The translations under genes were made by a program, and so were the position numbers. From NCBI GenBank assembly GCA_900696465.1, contig CAADGE010000041.1:1-63686 (forward strand): 63,686 nucleotides of DNA, given 5' to 3'. This stretch comes from an uncultured Planctomycetota bacterium. Its GTDB lineage: Bacteria > Planctomycetota > Phycisphaerae > UBA1845 > UTPLA1. Below are positions 17,792 to 26,731 of the stretch, in pieces. Below the pieces are notes generated by a model. That model saw only the letters and a program-made list of their open reading frames with translations. It had not been told where the DNA came from and ran no database searches. Within the stretch, counting starts at the first letter, position 1; each line of letters starts with the position of its first letter.

Positions 17792-18566
17792 GAAAGTGTG
17801 TGAACCAAGCGAGCGACTCCGCGAGGATTCGCTCGCTCGTGGCGATCCCGCGGAGCGCGTGGTCGTCGGAATCCATCGTCTCCAGACGTACATCAACGCC
17901 TTCGGCCTGCAACGCCGCCTCGTAGGCACGACTGTGGGCGATCGGCACCTGTCGGTCACGGATGCCGTGGAACATCAGCGTCGGGCAGCGGGCGCGGGCC
18001 AGTGCGGCCGACGCGTTTTCACCTGCATGACGCTCAAAGAAACCCCGACCGAGCTTGAGGCCGTGGTGTTCGATCCAGCCGTGCTGCTTCAGAAACTTCC
18101 ATGCCTCGGGCGTCATGTCCTGTTCGATGAGGGCCTTGGCGCTGGAAACCGGCGCGAGAAAGGCGAGACAGCGCAGGCCTGGAATCTCCGGGCTGACGTG
18201 CGACGCGGTGTACGCGCCAAAGCTGCTCGCGAAGATGCCGATGCGTGAAGGGTCGCAGCCGTCGAGGGTCGCGAGGTGCGCGATGACGGCGCGGAGATCT
18301 TCCTGAAGCGTAGCGGTGGTCAGGTCTTCAAAGCAGCCGTCGCTCTCGCCGCAGCCGCGGAAGTCGAACCGAAGGCAGGCGATGCCCACGGCTTCAAGCA
18401 TTCGCGCCAGCCGGACCATGCGATAGGCCGTGCCGACGCGTGTGCCGGTCAGGCCGTGGCAACAGACGACGATCGGCGACTGCGAGTTACGCGTCCCGTG
18501 GTCCGGCCGGTGGAGGCATGCAGCGAGGTGCAAGTCGGCCACGGGAATTTCGTGATAAGTTAGCAT
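17775..18566 (-). CDS. Alpha/beta hydrolase
   Basis: 263 residues, cytoplasmic. Oxyanion hole segment CCHGLTGTR, a DFRGCGESDG loop, nucleophile Ser115 in FASSFGAY, acid Asp in GIRDRQVP and His in SDDHAL complete a serine-hydrolase triad. The fold and C-terminal motifs resemble the acylpeptide-hydrolase or BAAT/dienelactone-type lipase group, but substrate cannot be assigned. Note that the nucleophile motif is ASSFG rather than the standard GxSxG. The last 17 bases overlap nnrE on the other strand. Confidence 0.85.
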   Translation of the reverse strand: MLTYHEIPVADLHLAACLHRPDHGTRNSQSPIVVCCHGLTGTRVGTAYRMVRLARMLEAVGIACLRFDFRGCGESDGCFEDLTTATLQEDLRAVIAHLATLDGCDPSRIGIFASSFGAYTASHVSPEIPGLRCLAFLAPVSSAKALIEQDMTPEAWKFLKQHGWIEHHGLKLGRGFFERHAGENASAALARARCPTLMFHGIRDRQVPIAHSRAYEAALQAEGVDVRLETMDSDDHALRGIATSERILAESLAWFTHFLSGDS

Positions 18567-18758
18567 GGTGCGTCAGCCGCAGTTGAGCGAACAAGCTGTT
18601 CTGAAAAAAGCACCTTGAAATTGCCTGAAAAACTTGAAAATTCCTGGGCGACTTTTCTCGGCGCGGACTCGCGACGATCGCGCAGCGAGAGCGGCCTCGA
18701 CCGGGGCAATATATCAGAAATCTTGCTCAGCGCTCTCGCCTTTTTACAGCGCGGCTGG

Positions 18759-19085
18759 CTATCCCGACGGCAGTCGGACGTAGAGATCGCCGGATTCGAT
18801 GCGGCATTCATAGCGTAACAGTGTAACGCCCTCGGAGAGGGTACAGCGACCGGTGTCGAGGTTGAACTCCCATTGATGCCAGGGGCATGTCACGCAGGCG
18901 CCGTTCATTTCGCCAGCGGCGAGGTTGCCTCCGGCGTGCGGGCAACTGTTCTGGGTAACGATGAAGCGATCGGGATCTGAAAGGTGAAAGACGGCCAGCT
19001 CGTGGTCACCGCTGGCGACGAAGCAGGCACGACCCACGGGGAAGTCGCTGACCGGCAGCAAACGCGTCCAACCATCGCGTGACAT
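18759..19085 (-). CDS. Rieske 2Fe-2S protein (NirD-like)
   Basis: 108 residues. A compact Rieske domain with ligands Cys48 and His50 (CPHAGG) and Cys67 and His70 (CPWHQW). This spacing and the short length match the NirD or ferredoxin-like Rieske subunits that shuttle electrons, not the cytochrome bc1 type. The preceding frame stays open, but the conserved region begins near MSRDGWTRLLPV, so I placed the start there; no strong ribosome site is visible. No partner oxygenase or reductase is beside it. Between it and the hydrolase lies 190 bases in which I see no gene. Confidence 0.88.
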   Translation of the reverse strand: MSRDGWTRLLPVSDFPVGRACFVASGDHELAVFHLSDPDRFIVTQNSCPHAGGNLAAGEMNGACVTCPWHQWEFNLDTGRCTLSEGVTLLRYECRIESGDLYVRLPSG

Positions 19086-19340
19086 GATGCGAGAATCGTA
19101 GCGGGCAAACATCACGAATGCGAGAATGGCAGCGCTGAGGTGTTGGCTGCGTATCTGGCAGTGTTTTCGGTGGGAGGATTCTGATTGTCTTCGGCAGCGC
19201 AGGGACGGTCCGCTACAAAATGAAGACGCGGGCGTCAGGTTGAGTTGATTTGCGCCGGTTCCACTCAGTTGGAATGCGGGTAACCTGCGGTTACCCATAC
19301 CACCCTCACGCTAACCCATGCCACCGTCTTTCAGAGTTTC

Positions 19341-19547
19341 TCAAGGGATGACATAGCGCGAGGTGCGCATCGGTCGGTGGGTCTGAGTGAGCACGCCGAT
19401 GTCATCGACGAGCATCTTGGCATCGAAGTCGGCCACGCGCATGACGGTCCGGCGGTTCTCCGGCTCGGTGGCCGCAACGCCGCAACCGATGGCGGGGAAA
19501 ACTGTGAGGGCCAGCAACAGGACCAAGGCGGCGAATTTTCGAGTCAT
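19341..19547 (-). CDS. Small lipoprotein
   Basis: 68 residues. The start at 19547 gives a clean type II signal peptide, MTRKFAALVLLLALTVFPA, ending in the lipobox PAIGC. AAGGA lies about 10 bases before the ATG. The mature protein is about 47 residues, with no recognised family. It probably sits in an envelope membrane. The frame remains open upstream, but those residues look like random GC-rich sequence. Confidence 0.65.
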   Translation of the reverse strand: MTRKFAALVLLLALTVFPAIGCGVAATEPENRRTVMRVADFDAKMLVDDIGVLTQTHRPMRTSRYVIP

Positions 19548-19767
19548 GGCGGCTGCATCCTTCAATACGTGGTGTGTCGTACGAGCAAACCAATTCGGGG
19601 TGGGGCGGCTGCTGGGCCGTCCGTCTGGCGGGGCATCCCTCCCATTGTTCACTTATATTATCCGCCGCCGGGTACCGGCGTCAATGCGGGGGCATCGGGG
19701 GATTTCCGCAGCTTATCGGATGACATCGGCCTCGACTGCACGGGGCATACGAGACGACGACGAGCGG

Positions 19768-20319
19768 TCAGCGATCGGCACGGCGGGCCGACCGTTCGCC
19801 AGTCGTAACATCCGAGAGCGCCGATAACCATTCGCGATAGCGATACGGGATGTTGAACCGACGGCCGAGCTGCTTGAGACATGCAAGGTACTGTTCATAG
19901 ACCGGCCCCTGCCAATCAGCACCGGGATCACAGAAGAAAACACGGCACCCGAGCGGCCGGGCATCGCGTGCCGTGCAGCGTCCGTCGATCTGATACGGGC
20001 AGACGCCCGGAACGTAGGGCAAGCGCCGATCGTCACTCATCGTATCTGCGAAGAATGCGAGCTCCACGTCGGTGACATAGAGGCGGTGGCCGTACTCGGT
20101 GAACTTGCAGCAGTGACCGCGGTTGGTGCAAACGGGACTTCGTGCGGCGATGTCGCTATCCACTTCGGCATAGAACGCACGCATGGCATCGTCGAATGCC
20201 GAGTGATTCGCCGCAAAGGTGCGCACTTCATCGAGCTGCGGCACCTCGCGCGACAGCGCCGACTGCCCTCCGGAGCGGCCGGCCGGTTCGATGACCAGGT
20301 GGTTCAAGGAGAAGGTCAT
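19768..20319 (-). CDS. YkgJ-family cysteine-cluster protein
   Basis: 183 residues. Cys-rich clusters typical of the YkgJ/Fe-S or zinc cluster family: CTNRGHCCKF, then CPYQIDGRCTARDARPLGC and VFFCDPGA. These proteins bind a metal cluster of unknown role. GGAGGA lies 9 bases before the chosen ATG. The start overlaps the stop of the upstream family member by 4 bases (ATGA, 20316-20319), so the two are translationally coupled. Confidence 0.85.
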   Translation of the reverse strand: MTFSLNHLVIEPAGRSGGQSALSREVPQLDEVRTFAANHSAFDDAMRAFYAEVDSDIAARSPVCTNRGHCCKFTEYGHRLYVTDVELAFFADTMSDDRRLPYVPGVCPYQIDGRCTARDARPLGCRVFFCDPGADWQGPVYEQYLACLKQLGRRFNIPYRYREWLSALSDVTTGERSARRADR

Positions 20320-20765
20320 GCAGGCAGATCCTCCCACTGCTTAGCGTGGAGCCGAACGCGGATCTGCACAAGGTCGTACTGCCTGCCGTTGTTCATACCG
20401 GGGCAGGTGAGGGAGGCCTCCCGCCAGTCGTCGGGGGTATCGAGGTTGATATCCCAGAAGGGCCATGTGCGGCACTGCAACGGCCGAACGGGATAGATGG
20501 AGCAGATGCGCTTGCCGTCTTCGGTCCTGAGAAAGCAGCAGTCGCCGTTCTTCTTGTTCTCGGTAAGCGAATATCTGCGACCGACGCGGCGGAGGTGTTC
20601 GCGGCCGAGCGTTCCGTCTTCGTTGCCCAGGAACTCGGCGATGCGCCGGATTTCCTCGTCGTTCACGTAGACAAATCCGGGGGCGCCGGTGCAGCAGTTA
20701 CCGCACTGGGTGCAGGTGAAACGCAGGCCACCGCCGTACCAGGGGGGGTTCGGTATCGCGGACAT
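20316..20765 (-). CDS. YkgJ-family cysteine-cluster protein (second copy)
   Basis: 149 residues. Cysteines are arranged as CTQCGNCCTG near residues 18-25, then CCFLRTEDGKRICSIYPVRP and LQCRTWPFW. The order CxxCGxCC...C...CxxYPxRPLxCRxxP is the family signature. GGAG lies upstream of the chosen ATG. It lies upstream of, and is coupled to, a second but divergent family member; the pair may form a heteromer or assist an iron-sulfur process. Function of the family is not established. Confidence 0.88.
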   Translation of the reverse strand: MSAIPNPPWYGGGLRFTCTQCGNCCTGAPGFVYVNDEEIRRIAEFLGNEDGTLGREHLRRVGRRYSLTENKKNGDCCFLRTEDGKRICSIYPVRPLQCRTWPFWDINLDTPDDWREASLTCPGMNNGRQYDLVQIRVRLHAKQWEDLPA

Positions 20766-20954
20766 ACAGGCGGCTCCGTGGAAGTCGGTCGCGGTTCGAA
20801 CGAAAGCATTGTAATACATCGCGGTCTTCATGAGTAGATCGGCGCAGTATTTCGGGTTGATGGGTGAAAAGCCCACGGCAGGCATGCCGCGGGCTTTGGT
20901 GCAGCTAGTTCGCGCGTTGCGTCCGGTTGTGGTGCAGGGGACATCCTGCGAAGT

Positions 20955-22070
20955 TTACCAGGCGCTGGTGTAGATTGAGAGCAGTTCCGATTCGCCGACT
21001 GGTCGGGGATTGAAGCGGGCGGTCCACTGCGCGGCGGCCATCTCGGCGAGTTCGGGCAGGACATCCTTACCTACGCCGACTTCGGAGAGTTTTCGGGGCA
21101 GCGCGGCAAGCTGCAGCATGCGCTCGATGCATAGTGCCAATCGATCGGCATCAGCATCGAGATCGACATAGGGGTTCATGCTTTCGGCGGCATTGAAACG
21201 GATGACGTGCGGCAGCATCAGCCCGACGGCGATGCCGTGGACGACGTCGAACTTCGCGGTCAGCGGATTGGCACAGGCGTGGGCGGCGCCAAGCATTGAG
21301 GCCTCGATGGCGGCACCGGCAAGGTGCGCGCCGAGCAGCATCGCTTCGCGGGCAGGAGCGTTCTCCGGATCGCGCAGATACGTTTCAAAGGAGGACTCCA
21401 GTCGAAGCCACGCTTCGCGTGACAGAGAGCGTGAGACCTCACTTCGTCGATTGGTTGCAGCTGTTTCGACGGCGTGGGAGATCGCGTCGATTCCTGTTGC
21501 AGCCGCGACCGGCTTCGGCACGGTACGGATCAGGTCGGGGTCGAGGATTGCGGCACGTGCGAGGGTTTTCTTATCGCCGCAGGCCATTTTCTGGTGCGTC
21601 TGCGGGTCGGTGATGAGGGCGAAGGACTGGGCCTCGCTGCCGGTGCCGGCGGTGGTGGGCACGGCGACAAAGGGGAGCATGGGCCTGGTCGCTTTGCCGA
21701 CGCCCCAGTAATCCTGCATTCTCCCCCCGTTCGTGAGGATGAAATTGATTCCTTTGGCGGCGTCCATCGCGCTGCCGCCGCCGAGGCCGACGATGCAATC
21801 TGCGCCAAGCGCGCGGGCGACATCGACCCCTGCCGTGACGTGTCCGGTCGTCGGGTTCTCGCGAACGCCGTGGAAGATTGTGACTTCGCAGCCGGCCTCA
21901 CGCAGTGAATCTACGCCCCGCTGGACGTGCCCTGCGGCGACGATGCCGGGATCGGTGACGACGAGCACGCGCGTGGCGCCGTGCTCAACGGCGACCTCCC
22001 CGAGCCGGCGTAAGGCGCCTGCCCCGAAGATCACGCGAACGTCGGAGTGTGTGACGAGTTCAGAAATCAA
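20955..22070 (-). CDS. Iron-dependent alcohol dehydrogenase
   Basis: 371 residues. Group III Fe-ADH fold: the NAD-binding motif GGGSAMDAAK, then PTTAGTGSE, and metal ligands in the C-terminal half: Asp in TGIDAISHAVE and His residues in HACANPL and VVHGIAVGLMLPHV. Such enzymes reduce aldehydes to alcohols or the reverse with NAD(P)H. It follows the aldehyde dehydrogenase gene on the same strand after an 81-base gap. The two probably work in sequence, aldehyde to alcohol or the reverse. Substrate unknown. Confidence 0.93.
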   Translation of the reverse strand: MISELVTHSDVRVIFGAGALRRLGEVAVEHGATRVLVVTDPGIVAAGHVQRGVDSLREAGCEVTIFHGVRENPTTGHVTAGVDVARALGADCIVGLGGGSAMDAAKGINFILTNGGRMQDYWGVGKATRPMLPFVAVPTTAGTGSEAQSFALITDPQTHQKMACGDKKTLARAAILDPDLIRTVPKPVAAATGIDAISHAVETAATNRRSEVSRSLSREAWLRLESSFETYLRDPENAPAREAMLLGAHLAGAAIEASMLGAAHACANPLTAKFDVVHGIAVGLMLPHVIRFNAAESMNPYVDLDADADRLALCIERMLQLAALPRKLSEVGVGKDVLPELAEMAAAQWTARFNPRPVGESELLSIYTSAW

Positions 22071-22151
22071 TCGCGTATTAATCTTCAGGGCTCCGACTTA
22101 TCAACGATTCGATGGCTGGCGAGGCCTCGAAGCATGCGGTTTCGATGTTCT

Positions 22152-23573
22152 TCATGCTGCGGATTCGATCTGGAAGGCGCGCTGACGGTACAGGTGTTCG
22201 AACAGGTTGCCCTCGTGCGGCTGGTCCCAACTGAGCCGCCAGGTGGGGATGGGACCGACATTGAGCCGGTCGACGTTGGACGCCTCCATGAGCTTCGCGA
22301 TGAGGCCGCGATCATTCGTGATCGCGGAGACGATCAGTGAGGGTCCGATGGCCTCGACGATTTCATCGGCGGGACACTCGACGACCGACGCAAACGGATA
22401 GAGAAACTCACGGTTGGCCAGCGGGTGGTCGGCTGCGTTGCAACGGATGACGGTCGGCAGGAGGTAGGCGATGCGCCCGTGCTTTACAAGGCGCGGACTT
22501 CCGCGCAGACGGAGGGTGACATCTTCGGCGCCCGGTTCGCGGAGTCCGGCGTCGATCGATGCGGAGATCATCTCGGCGAAGTTTGGATTGGCAAAGGCGG
22601 CGATCTTCGCATCGGGATGGTCCGCGGGAAGGGCCTGCACATCGGCGAGCTTCGCCGCAACGGCTTCGGCAATCTCACGCCCGTGGCGCGGCGTCCAGAT
22701 GCCGGAGGCGTTGATGCAGGATCGCCCGCCGTTGGCGAGGATCGAGGATACCATGATGTCGACGTATTTTTCCCAATGATCGACACAGTCAGGGCCGAGG
22801 ACAATCTTGCTGTAGCCGGGGCCGTGGAGTTCGACGCGGTGATCGCCCTGCCAGGGACGTGTCGTGGAGGCATCGCCGAAGAGCATTGAGCGATCGGCGG
22901 CTCGCAGCAGCGCGGCCGCACCGCCATGATCGGTCGGGTAGAAGCCGAAGGCCTCGGGCGGCGCGCCGGCGGCGATGAAGGACTGAAGGATGCGAAACGG
23001 GGACCAGGGCTCTTCGCGACCCGGCTTGAGGACGATCGGCGTCTTGAGGGCGATGGCGGGGATCCACAAAGAATGCACGCCGGGTGAATTGCTCGGGAGA
23101 ACAGCACCGAAGACGCGAGCATGACGCGACCAGCTCAGCATCCGTCCGTGGTCGAGGCCAAAGCCCTTGTCGAGGATGGAAAGGTCGAATCCGCGGGTCA
23201 GACCGGCAACAACGACATCGATCTCGGCCATGACGCGGTGAATTTTCTGGGCATTGGACCGACAGAGTGCCTGCGGCATGCCGGTGGTGGCGGAGAGCTG
23301 GCGGACGTAGTCGTCGAATGATTGTGTCGTATCACCGAGCGGCAGCGCGGCGGTCATGAAGAGTTCGCCGGCCTTGCGGGAGATGGCCATCAGTTCGGAG
23401 ACGGCGAAGCGCTCCAGGGCGCGATGGTTCATTCGCTGGATGTCGCGCGGCAACATGCCGCTGTTGGCCTGACTGACAAGCGCGACCGGCTCGCCGGTGG
23501 CGTGGTGAACGATTTCAACCTTGTCGGCGCTCTCGTAGGGCTTACCGTGGCGGAGTATGGGAACATGAAGCAT
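22152..23573 (-). CDS. Aldehyde dehydrogenase family protein
   Basis: 473 residues. Catalytic Cys286 in GGRSCINAS. The conserved glutamate motif ELGGK is replaced by VELHGPGYSK, with Glu248 kept. NAD-binding segments include PSNSPGVHSLWIPAIALK and LKPGREEPWSPFR. The overall divergence from standard ALDHs and the fused-looking N-terminal helical region (about 40-130) resemble acyl-CoA reductases such as LuxC-type or coenzyme-A-acylating enzymes. It is upstream of the Fe-ADH, so an acyl-CoA or aldehyde to alcohol route is plausible. A TATAAT lies 63 bases upstream. The name is secure at family level only. Confidence 0.85.
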   Translation of the reverse strand: MLHVPILRHGKPYESADKVEIVHHATGEPVALVSQANSGMLPRDIQRMNHRALERFAVSELMAISRKAGELFMTAALPLGDTTQSFDDYVRQLSATTGMPQALCRSNAQKIHRVMAEIDVVVAGLTRGFDLSILDKGFGLDHGRMLSWSRHARVFGAVLPSNSPGVHSLWIPAIALKTPIVLKPGREEPWSPFRILQSFIAAGAPPEAFGFYPTDHGGAAALLRAADRSMLFGDASTTRPWQGDHRVELHGPGYSKIVLGPDCVDHWEKYVDIMVSSILANGGRSCINASGIWTPRHGREIAEAVAAKLADVQALPADHPDAKIAAFANPNFAEMISASIDAGLREPGAEDVTLRLRGSPRLVKHGRIAYLLPTVIRCNAADHPLANREFLYPFASVVECPADEIVEAIGPSLIVSAITNDRGLIAKLMEASNVDRLNVGPIPTWRLSWDQPHEGNLFEHLYRQRAFQIESAA

Positions 23574-23635
23574 GGCAGTGACTCACTCGGCCGGGACGGG
23601 CGCGCGCAGCGCCTCCGTAGAGTAAACGCAAGGCG

Positions 23636-23641
23636 ATTATA
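23636..23641 (-). promoter_or_regulatory. Candidate -10 element of the ALDH/ADH operon
   Basis: A perfect TATAAT on the minus strand lies 63 bases upstream of the aldehyde dehydrogenase start. The matching -35 region (about 23659-23665, TCGCCG on the minus strand) is poor. Treat it as a candidate only. Confidence 0.35.
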
Positions 23642-23767
23642 GGTTTTTCGTGTTGATTCGGCGACATGGTGATGGGCCGGACACGGTGAGCTTGCAGCCG
23701 GAGAATCAGGTTCGATCTGTGGTTGTCACCCGGACAGAGGTGCGATGCGAAGGCGGGATGATAAACG

Positions 23768-23842
23768 GGTGAGTGACGGGATTCGAACCCGCGACCCCTA
23801 GGACCACAACCTAGTGCTCTAACCAACTGAGCTACACTCACC
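23768..23842 (-). tRNA. tRNA-His (anticodon GTG)
   Basis: Read on the minus strand the sequence gives a complete cloverleaf: acceptor GTGAGTG paired with CACTCAC, D-arm with GCTCAGTTGGTTAGAGC, anticodon stem CTAGG and CCTAG around loop TTGTGGT, and T-arm GCGGGTTCGAATCCCGT. The anticodon is GTG. The extra 5' G (G-1) opposite discriminator C73 is typical of histidine tRNAs. The 3' CCA is not encoded. Confidence 0.95.
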
Positions 23843-24112
23843 ATCGTCGGCCGTGCCCGATGACGATCCTCACTAGCAGGGTCACTCGACGGGTGCGGCA
23901 GGCGGATTCTATAGCCCATAAAGAATATCTGTCCCGGGCACTGCTTTCAAGGGCGATCAGTGAGGCACAAAGCACGTCGGGCGGCTTCACCGCAGACCTG
24001 CGGCCTCTGCGGAGTTGCAGGATAGAAACTGTCGCCATGCCGCGGTTGCGCCTGCACCAGAGAATCGCTGCTTTTCTTGCACGCCGGCTTGTCCTGCCGC
24101 ATGATGGGCCGA

Positions 24113-25234
24113 ATGACTGTCGCTAAAGCCGCCGTAATGACCGCTTTCAACAAGCCGCTCGTCGTGCGGGAGTTCCCTCTGCCGGATCGGCTCGCAGCGG
24201 GCGACGTGCTCGTGAAGGTGACGCTTGCGGGTATGTGCGGGACGGATGTGCACCTGTACAAGGGGCAACTCAAGGTGCCGCTGCCGCTGATCATGGGGCA
24301 CGAGACGGTGGGAGAAGTGGTCGAGATCGGCGGTGAGGCAGAGGACTGGCTGGGCGAACCACTGCAGCAAGGTGATCGTGTTTCGTGGACCGTGGGGCGC
24401 ACCTGCGGCACCTGCCGCTACTGCCGTTTGTATCGGATACCGAGCCGCTGTCTGAATCGCAAGGCGTACGGGGTTAACACGCCGTGCGATGTATCGCCGC
24501 ATTTTCTGGGCGGGTATGGGCAATATCATCACTTGGCCGCGGGGACGGCGATCTTCAAGCTGGGCGGGCGCGCGGCGCGCCCGGATGACCTGCCGAGCGA
24601 GGCGGTGATCGGTGCGGGCTGCGCGCTGGTGACCTGCGTGCACGGGTACGAAAAGATGCCTCTGCGCTGGGCGGAGTCGGTGGTGATTCAGGGTGCGGGG
24701 CCGGTGGGGCTTGCGGCGCTGGCGCTGGCATCCGACGCCGGGGCGCGGCCGATCATCGTGATCGGCGGACCGCGCGATCGGCTGGAGCGCTGCCGGCGAT
24801 TCGGGGCGGACGTGGTGATCGACATCGACGAGGTGCGTGATCCGGACAAGCGGCGGGGAATCGTCCTCGAACACACGAACGGGTTGGGGGCGGATGCGGT
24901 CGTGGAGTGCGTCGGACATCCTTCGGCGGTGGCGGAGGGCTGGCACCTGGCGCGCGACGGTGGGCGTTATCTCGTGCTGGGGCAGTATTGTGATGCCGGA
25001 CCGATCCCGCTGAATCCGCACCTGATCACAAAAAAAGAGCTGGAGGTGTATGGTTCGTACGGGAGCGAGCCGCACCACTGGGCCAAGGCGCTGTCGTTCC
25101 TTCGGGATCGGCGCGCGCGATATCCCTTCCACGAACTTATCACACACCGATTCGGGCTGGAGCAGGTCAACGAAGCGCTGGAGGCCGTGGCGAACTGGCA
25201 GACAGGCAAGGCGGTCATCTGCCCGAACGGGTGA
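24113..25234 (+). CDS. Zinc-dependent alcohol dehydrogenase (MDR family)
   Basis: 373 residues. Catalytic zinc ligands are in GMCGTDVHLYKG and GHETVGEVVE. The structural zinc has four cysteines: CGTCRYCRLYRIPSRC. The NAD(P)-binding Rossmann domain is GAGPVGLAAL. The enzyme oxidises an alcohol or a threonine- or sorbitol-like polyol. A start at 24104 is also possible; neither has a clear ribosome site. It is unrelated to the Fe-ADH and lies 271 bases beyond tRNA-His. The substrate is not readable from sequence. Confidence 0.92.
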   Translation: MTVAKAAVMTAFNKPLVVREFPLPDRLAAGDVLVKVTLAGMCGTDVHLYKGQLKVPLPLIMGHETVGEVVEIGGEAEDWLGEPLQQGDRVSWTVGRTCGTCRYCRLYRIPSRCLNRKAYGVNTPCDVSPHFLGGYGQYHHLAAGTAIFKLGGRAARPDDLPSEAVIGAGCALVTCVHGYEKMPLRWAESVVIQGAGPVGLAALALASDAGARPIIVIGGPRDRLERCRRFGADVVIDIDEVRDPDKRRGIVLEHTNGLGADAVVECVGHPSAVAEGWHLARDGGRYLVLGQYCDAGPIPLNPHLITKKELEVYGSYGSEPHHWAKALSFLRDRRARYPFHELITHRFGLEQVNEALEAVANWQTGKAVICPNG

Positions 25235-25469
25235 TCTTGGCTCGAGGTGATGAGCGAGCAAGTCGTCCTCTGCCTATCGCGAATGTTCCAGCAAACAAGA
25301 TAACTGCAAACATCGATGGCTCCGGTACCAGTTCGAGCCGATGCATTACTTCCAGAAGCGGGCCTGCGTTCGGCTTCCAAGTTCCAAGGAGATATGGGAT
25401 TCCCTGCCAGATTCGCTTTGACGTTTCTTCTGAGGGGTCGTATGCTCTACGGCTGGATGATGCGACCAC
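25215..25469 (-). pseudogene. PEP-CTERM sorting-signal fragment (truncated gene)
   Basis: The minus-strand frame ends in a typical PEP-CTERM tail: VPEPSM, a hydrophobic helix (FAVILFAGTFAIG), then a basic end (RGRLAR). Such tails send proteins to an EpsH-type exosortase. The upstream part is only about 45 residues, begins with GTG, and a stop closes the frame at 25506-25508. Normal PEP-CTERM proteins are much longer, so this looks like the 3' remnant of a lost gene. No exosortase gene is in the window. Confidence 0.45.
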
Positions 25470-25513
25470 GGATGGCGCTGCGGTGGCTTTCTTAAAGGTG
25501 GGAGGTCATCAGG

Positions 25514-26617
25514 ATGAATCGGATTCTCATCTCTGTTTTTCTTCCTGGTTTGATTTTCGGGTGTCAGAGCAGCAGTCGGACCGTCGCACTGCTCGATCTG
25601 GACGATCGCCTGGCCGCGATCGAGTCGGAACGACTGGAGCGCGTCGGTGACTCTGTTCAACTTTCCGGCGGAGCGAACGCAGACGGTGCGATGCGTCCGG
25701 TGGTGCGCGCCAATCAGGCACCGCCCCGCGTCGTCCAGCAATCGATCGCACTGGATCGTGGGCGGAGGTCAACCACCGGGCCGCTGACGATGGCAGAATA
25801 CGGCGATGTGGCCGGCCCGGAGGATTCAGGCGAACACGTGCGGCTGGCCACGGCGACAGATCGCGAAGAACAATACGCACGCCGCCCGCCGCTGAATTCG
25901 TTCTGGGAGACGGTGAAGCGAGATCTGAAGTACATGCCGAAGGATGTCTGGCGGGATACGAAGCTGGTCTATGCGAACCCGGTAAATCTGGTGATCCTCG
26001 GCGGGACGTACGGCGGCGCGCTGGCCGTTCGGCAGACCGGCGTGGATAAGGGCATCGAGCGGCATTTCCAGCCGCGGCGGCGCGACGGCGGCGGCACGCA
26101 TCATCACATCAAGAAGGACTGGCTGGAGTTCTTTGATGCGGCGGGTAATCCCGGAACACACTTCGCCATGGCCGGCATCTGGTACCTGATCGGCCAGCAG
26201 GGAATGGACGACAAGACCTACGAGGTGGGCAAGACGCTCTTTTCCGCGTTGATGATCAATGGTCTGACAGTGATCGTCGGCCAGGCGGCGCACGCGGATC
26301 GCGGACCGAACGGACGATATGGCACCATGCCATCGGGCCACACGTCCAGCAGCTTTGTACTCGCCAGCGTCATGCACCAGGCGTACGGCCATCTCGTCGG
26401 CGTGCCGCTCTATGCGCTGGCAACGTTCAACGGCTGGCAACGCGTGGACAGCCGGGAGCACTATCTTTCGGATGTGATCATGGGCGGCGTGCTGGGTCTT
26501 GTGGTCGGCCACAGCGTGGCGATGGGACGCGATCCGGAATTCTTCGGTTGGAAGGTGGTGCCGTGGGCAAGTCCGGACGGCGGCGTGGGCGTGGCATTCG
26601 CCAAACCATTGGACTAA
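25514..26617 (+). CDS. PAP2-family phosphatase lipoprotein
   Basis: 367 residues. The signal peptide ends with lipobox LIFGC (Cys17). The PAP2 catalytic signature is complete: GRYGTMPSGHTSSSF holds the PSGHT motif, SREHYLSDVIMG the final histidine and aspartate. A lipid-phosphate or acid phosphatase acting in the periplasm or outer envelope is expected. The GGAGG ribosome site lies 8 bases before the ATG. The first third (to about 130) is linker-like and unconserved. The gene overlaps no neighbour, and the next gene starts 114 bases downstream. Confidence 0.87.
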   Translation: MNRILISVFLPGLIFGCQSSSRTVALLDLDDRLAAIESERLERVGDSVQLSGGANADGAMRPVVRANQAPPRVVQQSIALDRGRRSTTGPLTMAEYGDVAGPEDSGEHVRLATATDREEQYARRPPLNSFWETVKRDLKYMPKDVWRDTKLVYANPVNLVILGGTYGGALAVRQTGVDKGIERHFQPRRRDGGGTHHHIKKDWLEFFDAAGNPGTHFAMAGIWYLIGQQGMDDKTYEVGKTLFSALMINGLTVIVGQAAHADRGPNGRYGTMPSGHTSSSFVLASVMHQAYGHLVGVPLYALATFNGWQRVDSREHYLSDVIMGGVLGLVVGHSVAMGRDPEFFGWKVVPWASPDGGVGVAFAKPLD

Positions 26618-26731
26618 TTCGCTTACACAAGGTCTTGCACGAACGCATCGCCGAATGGCGAACCGCGGGCCGTGGCGACGAAATCCCGCCATCTTGATTC
26701 CTCCGCATTCGGCGGTTGGAATCTCCCTTGA

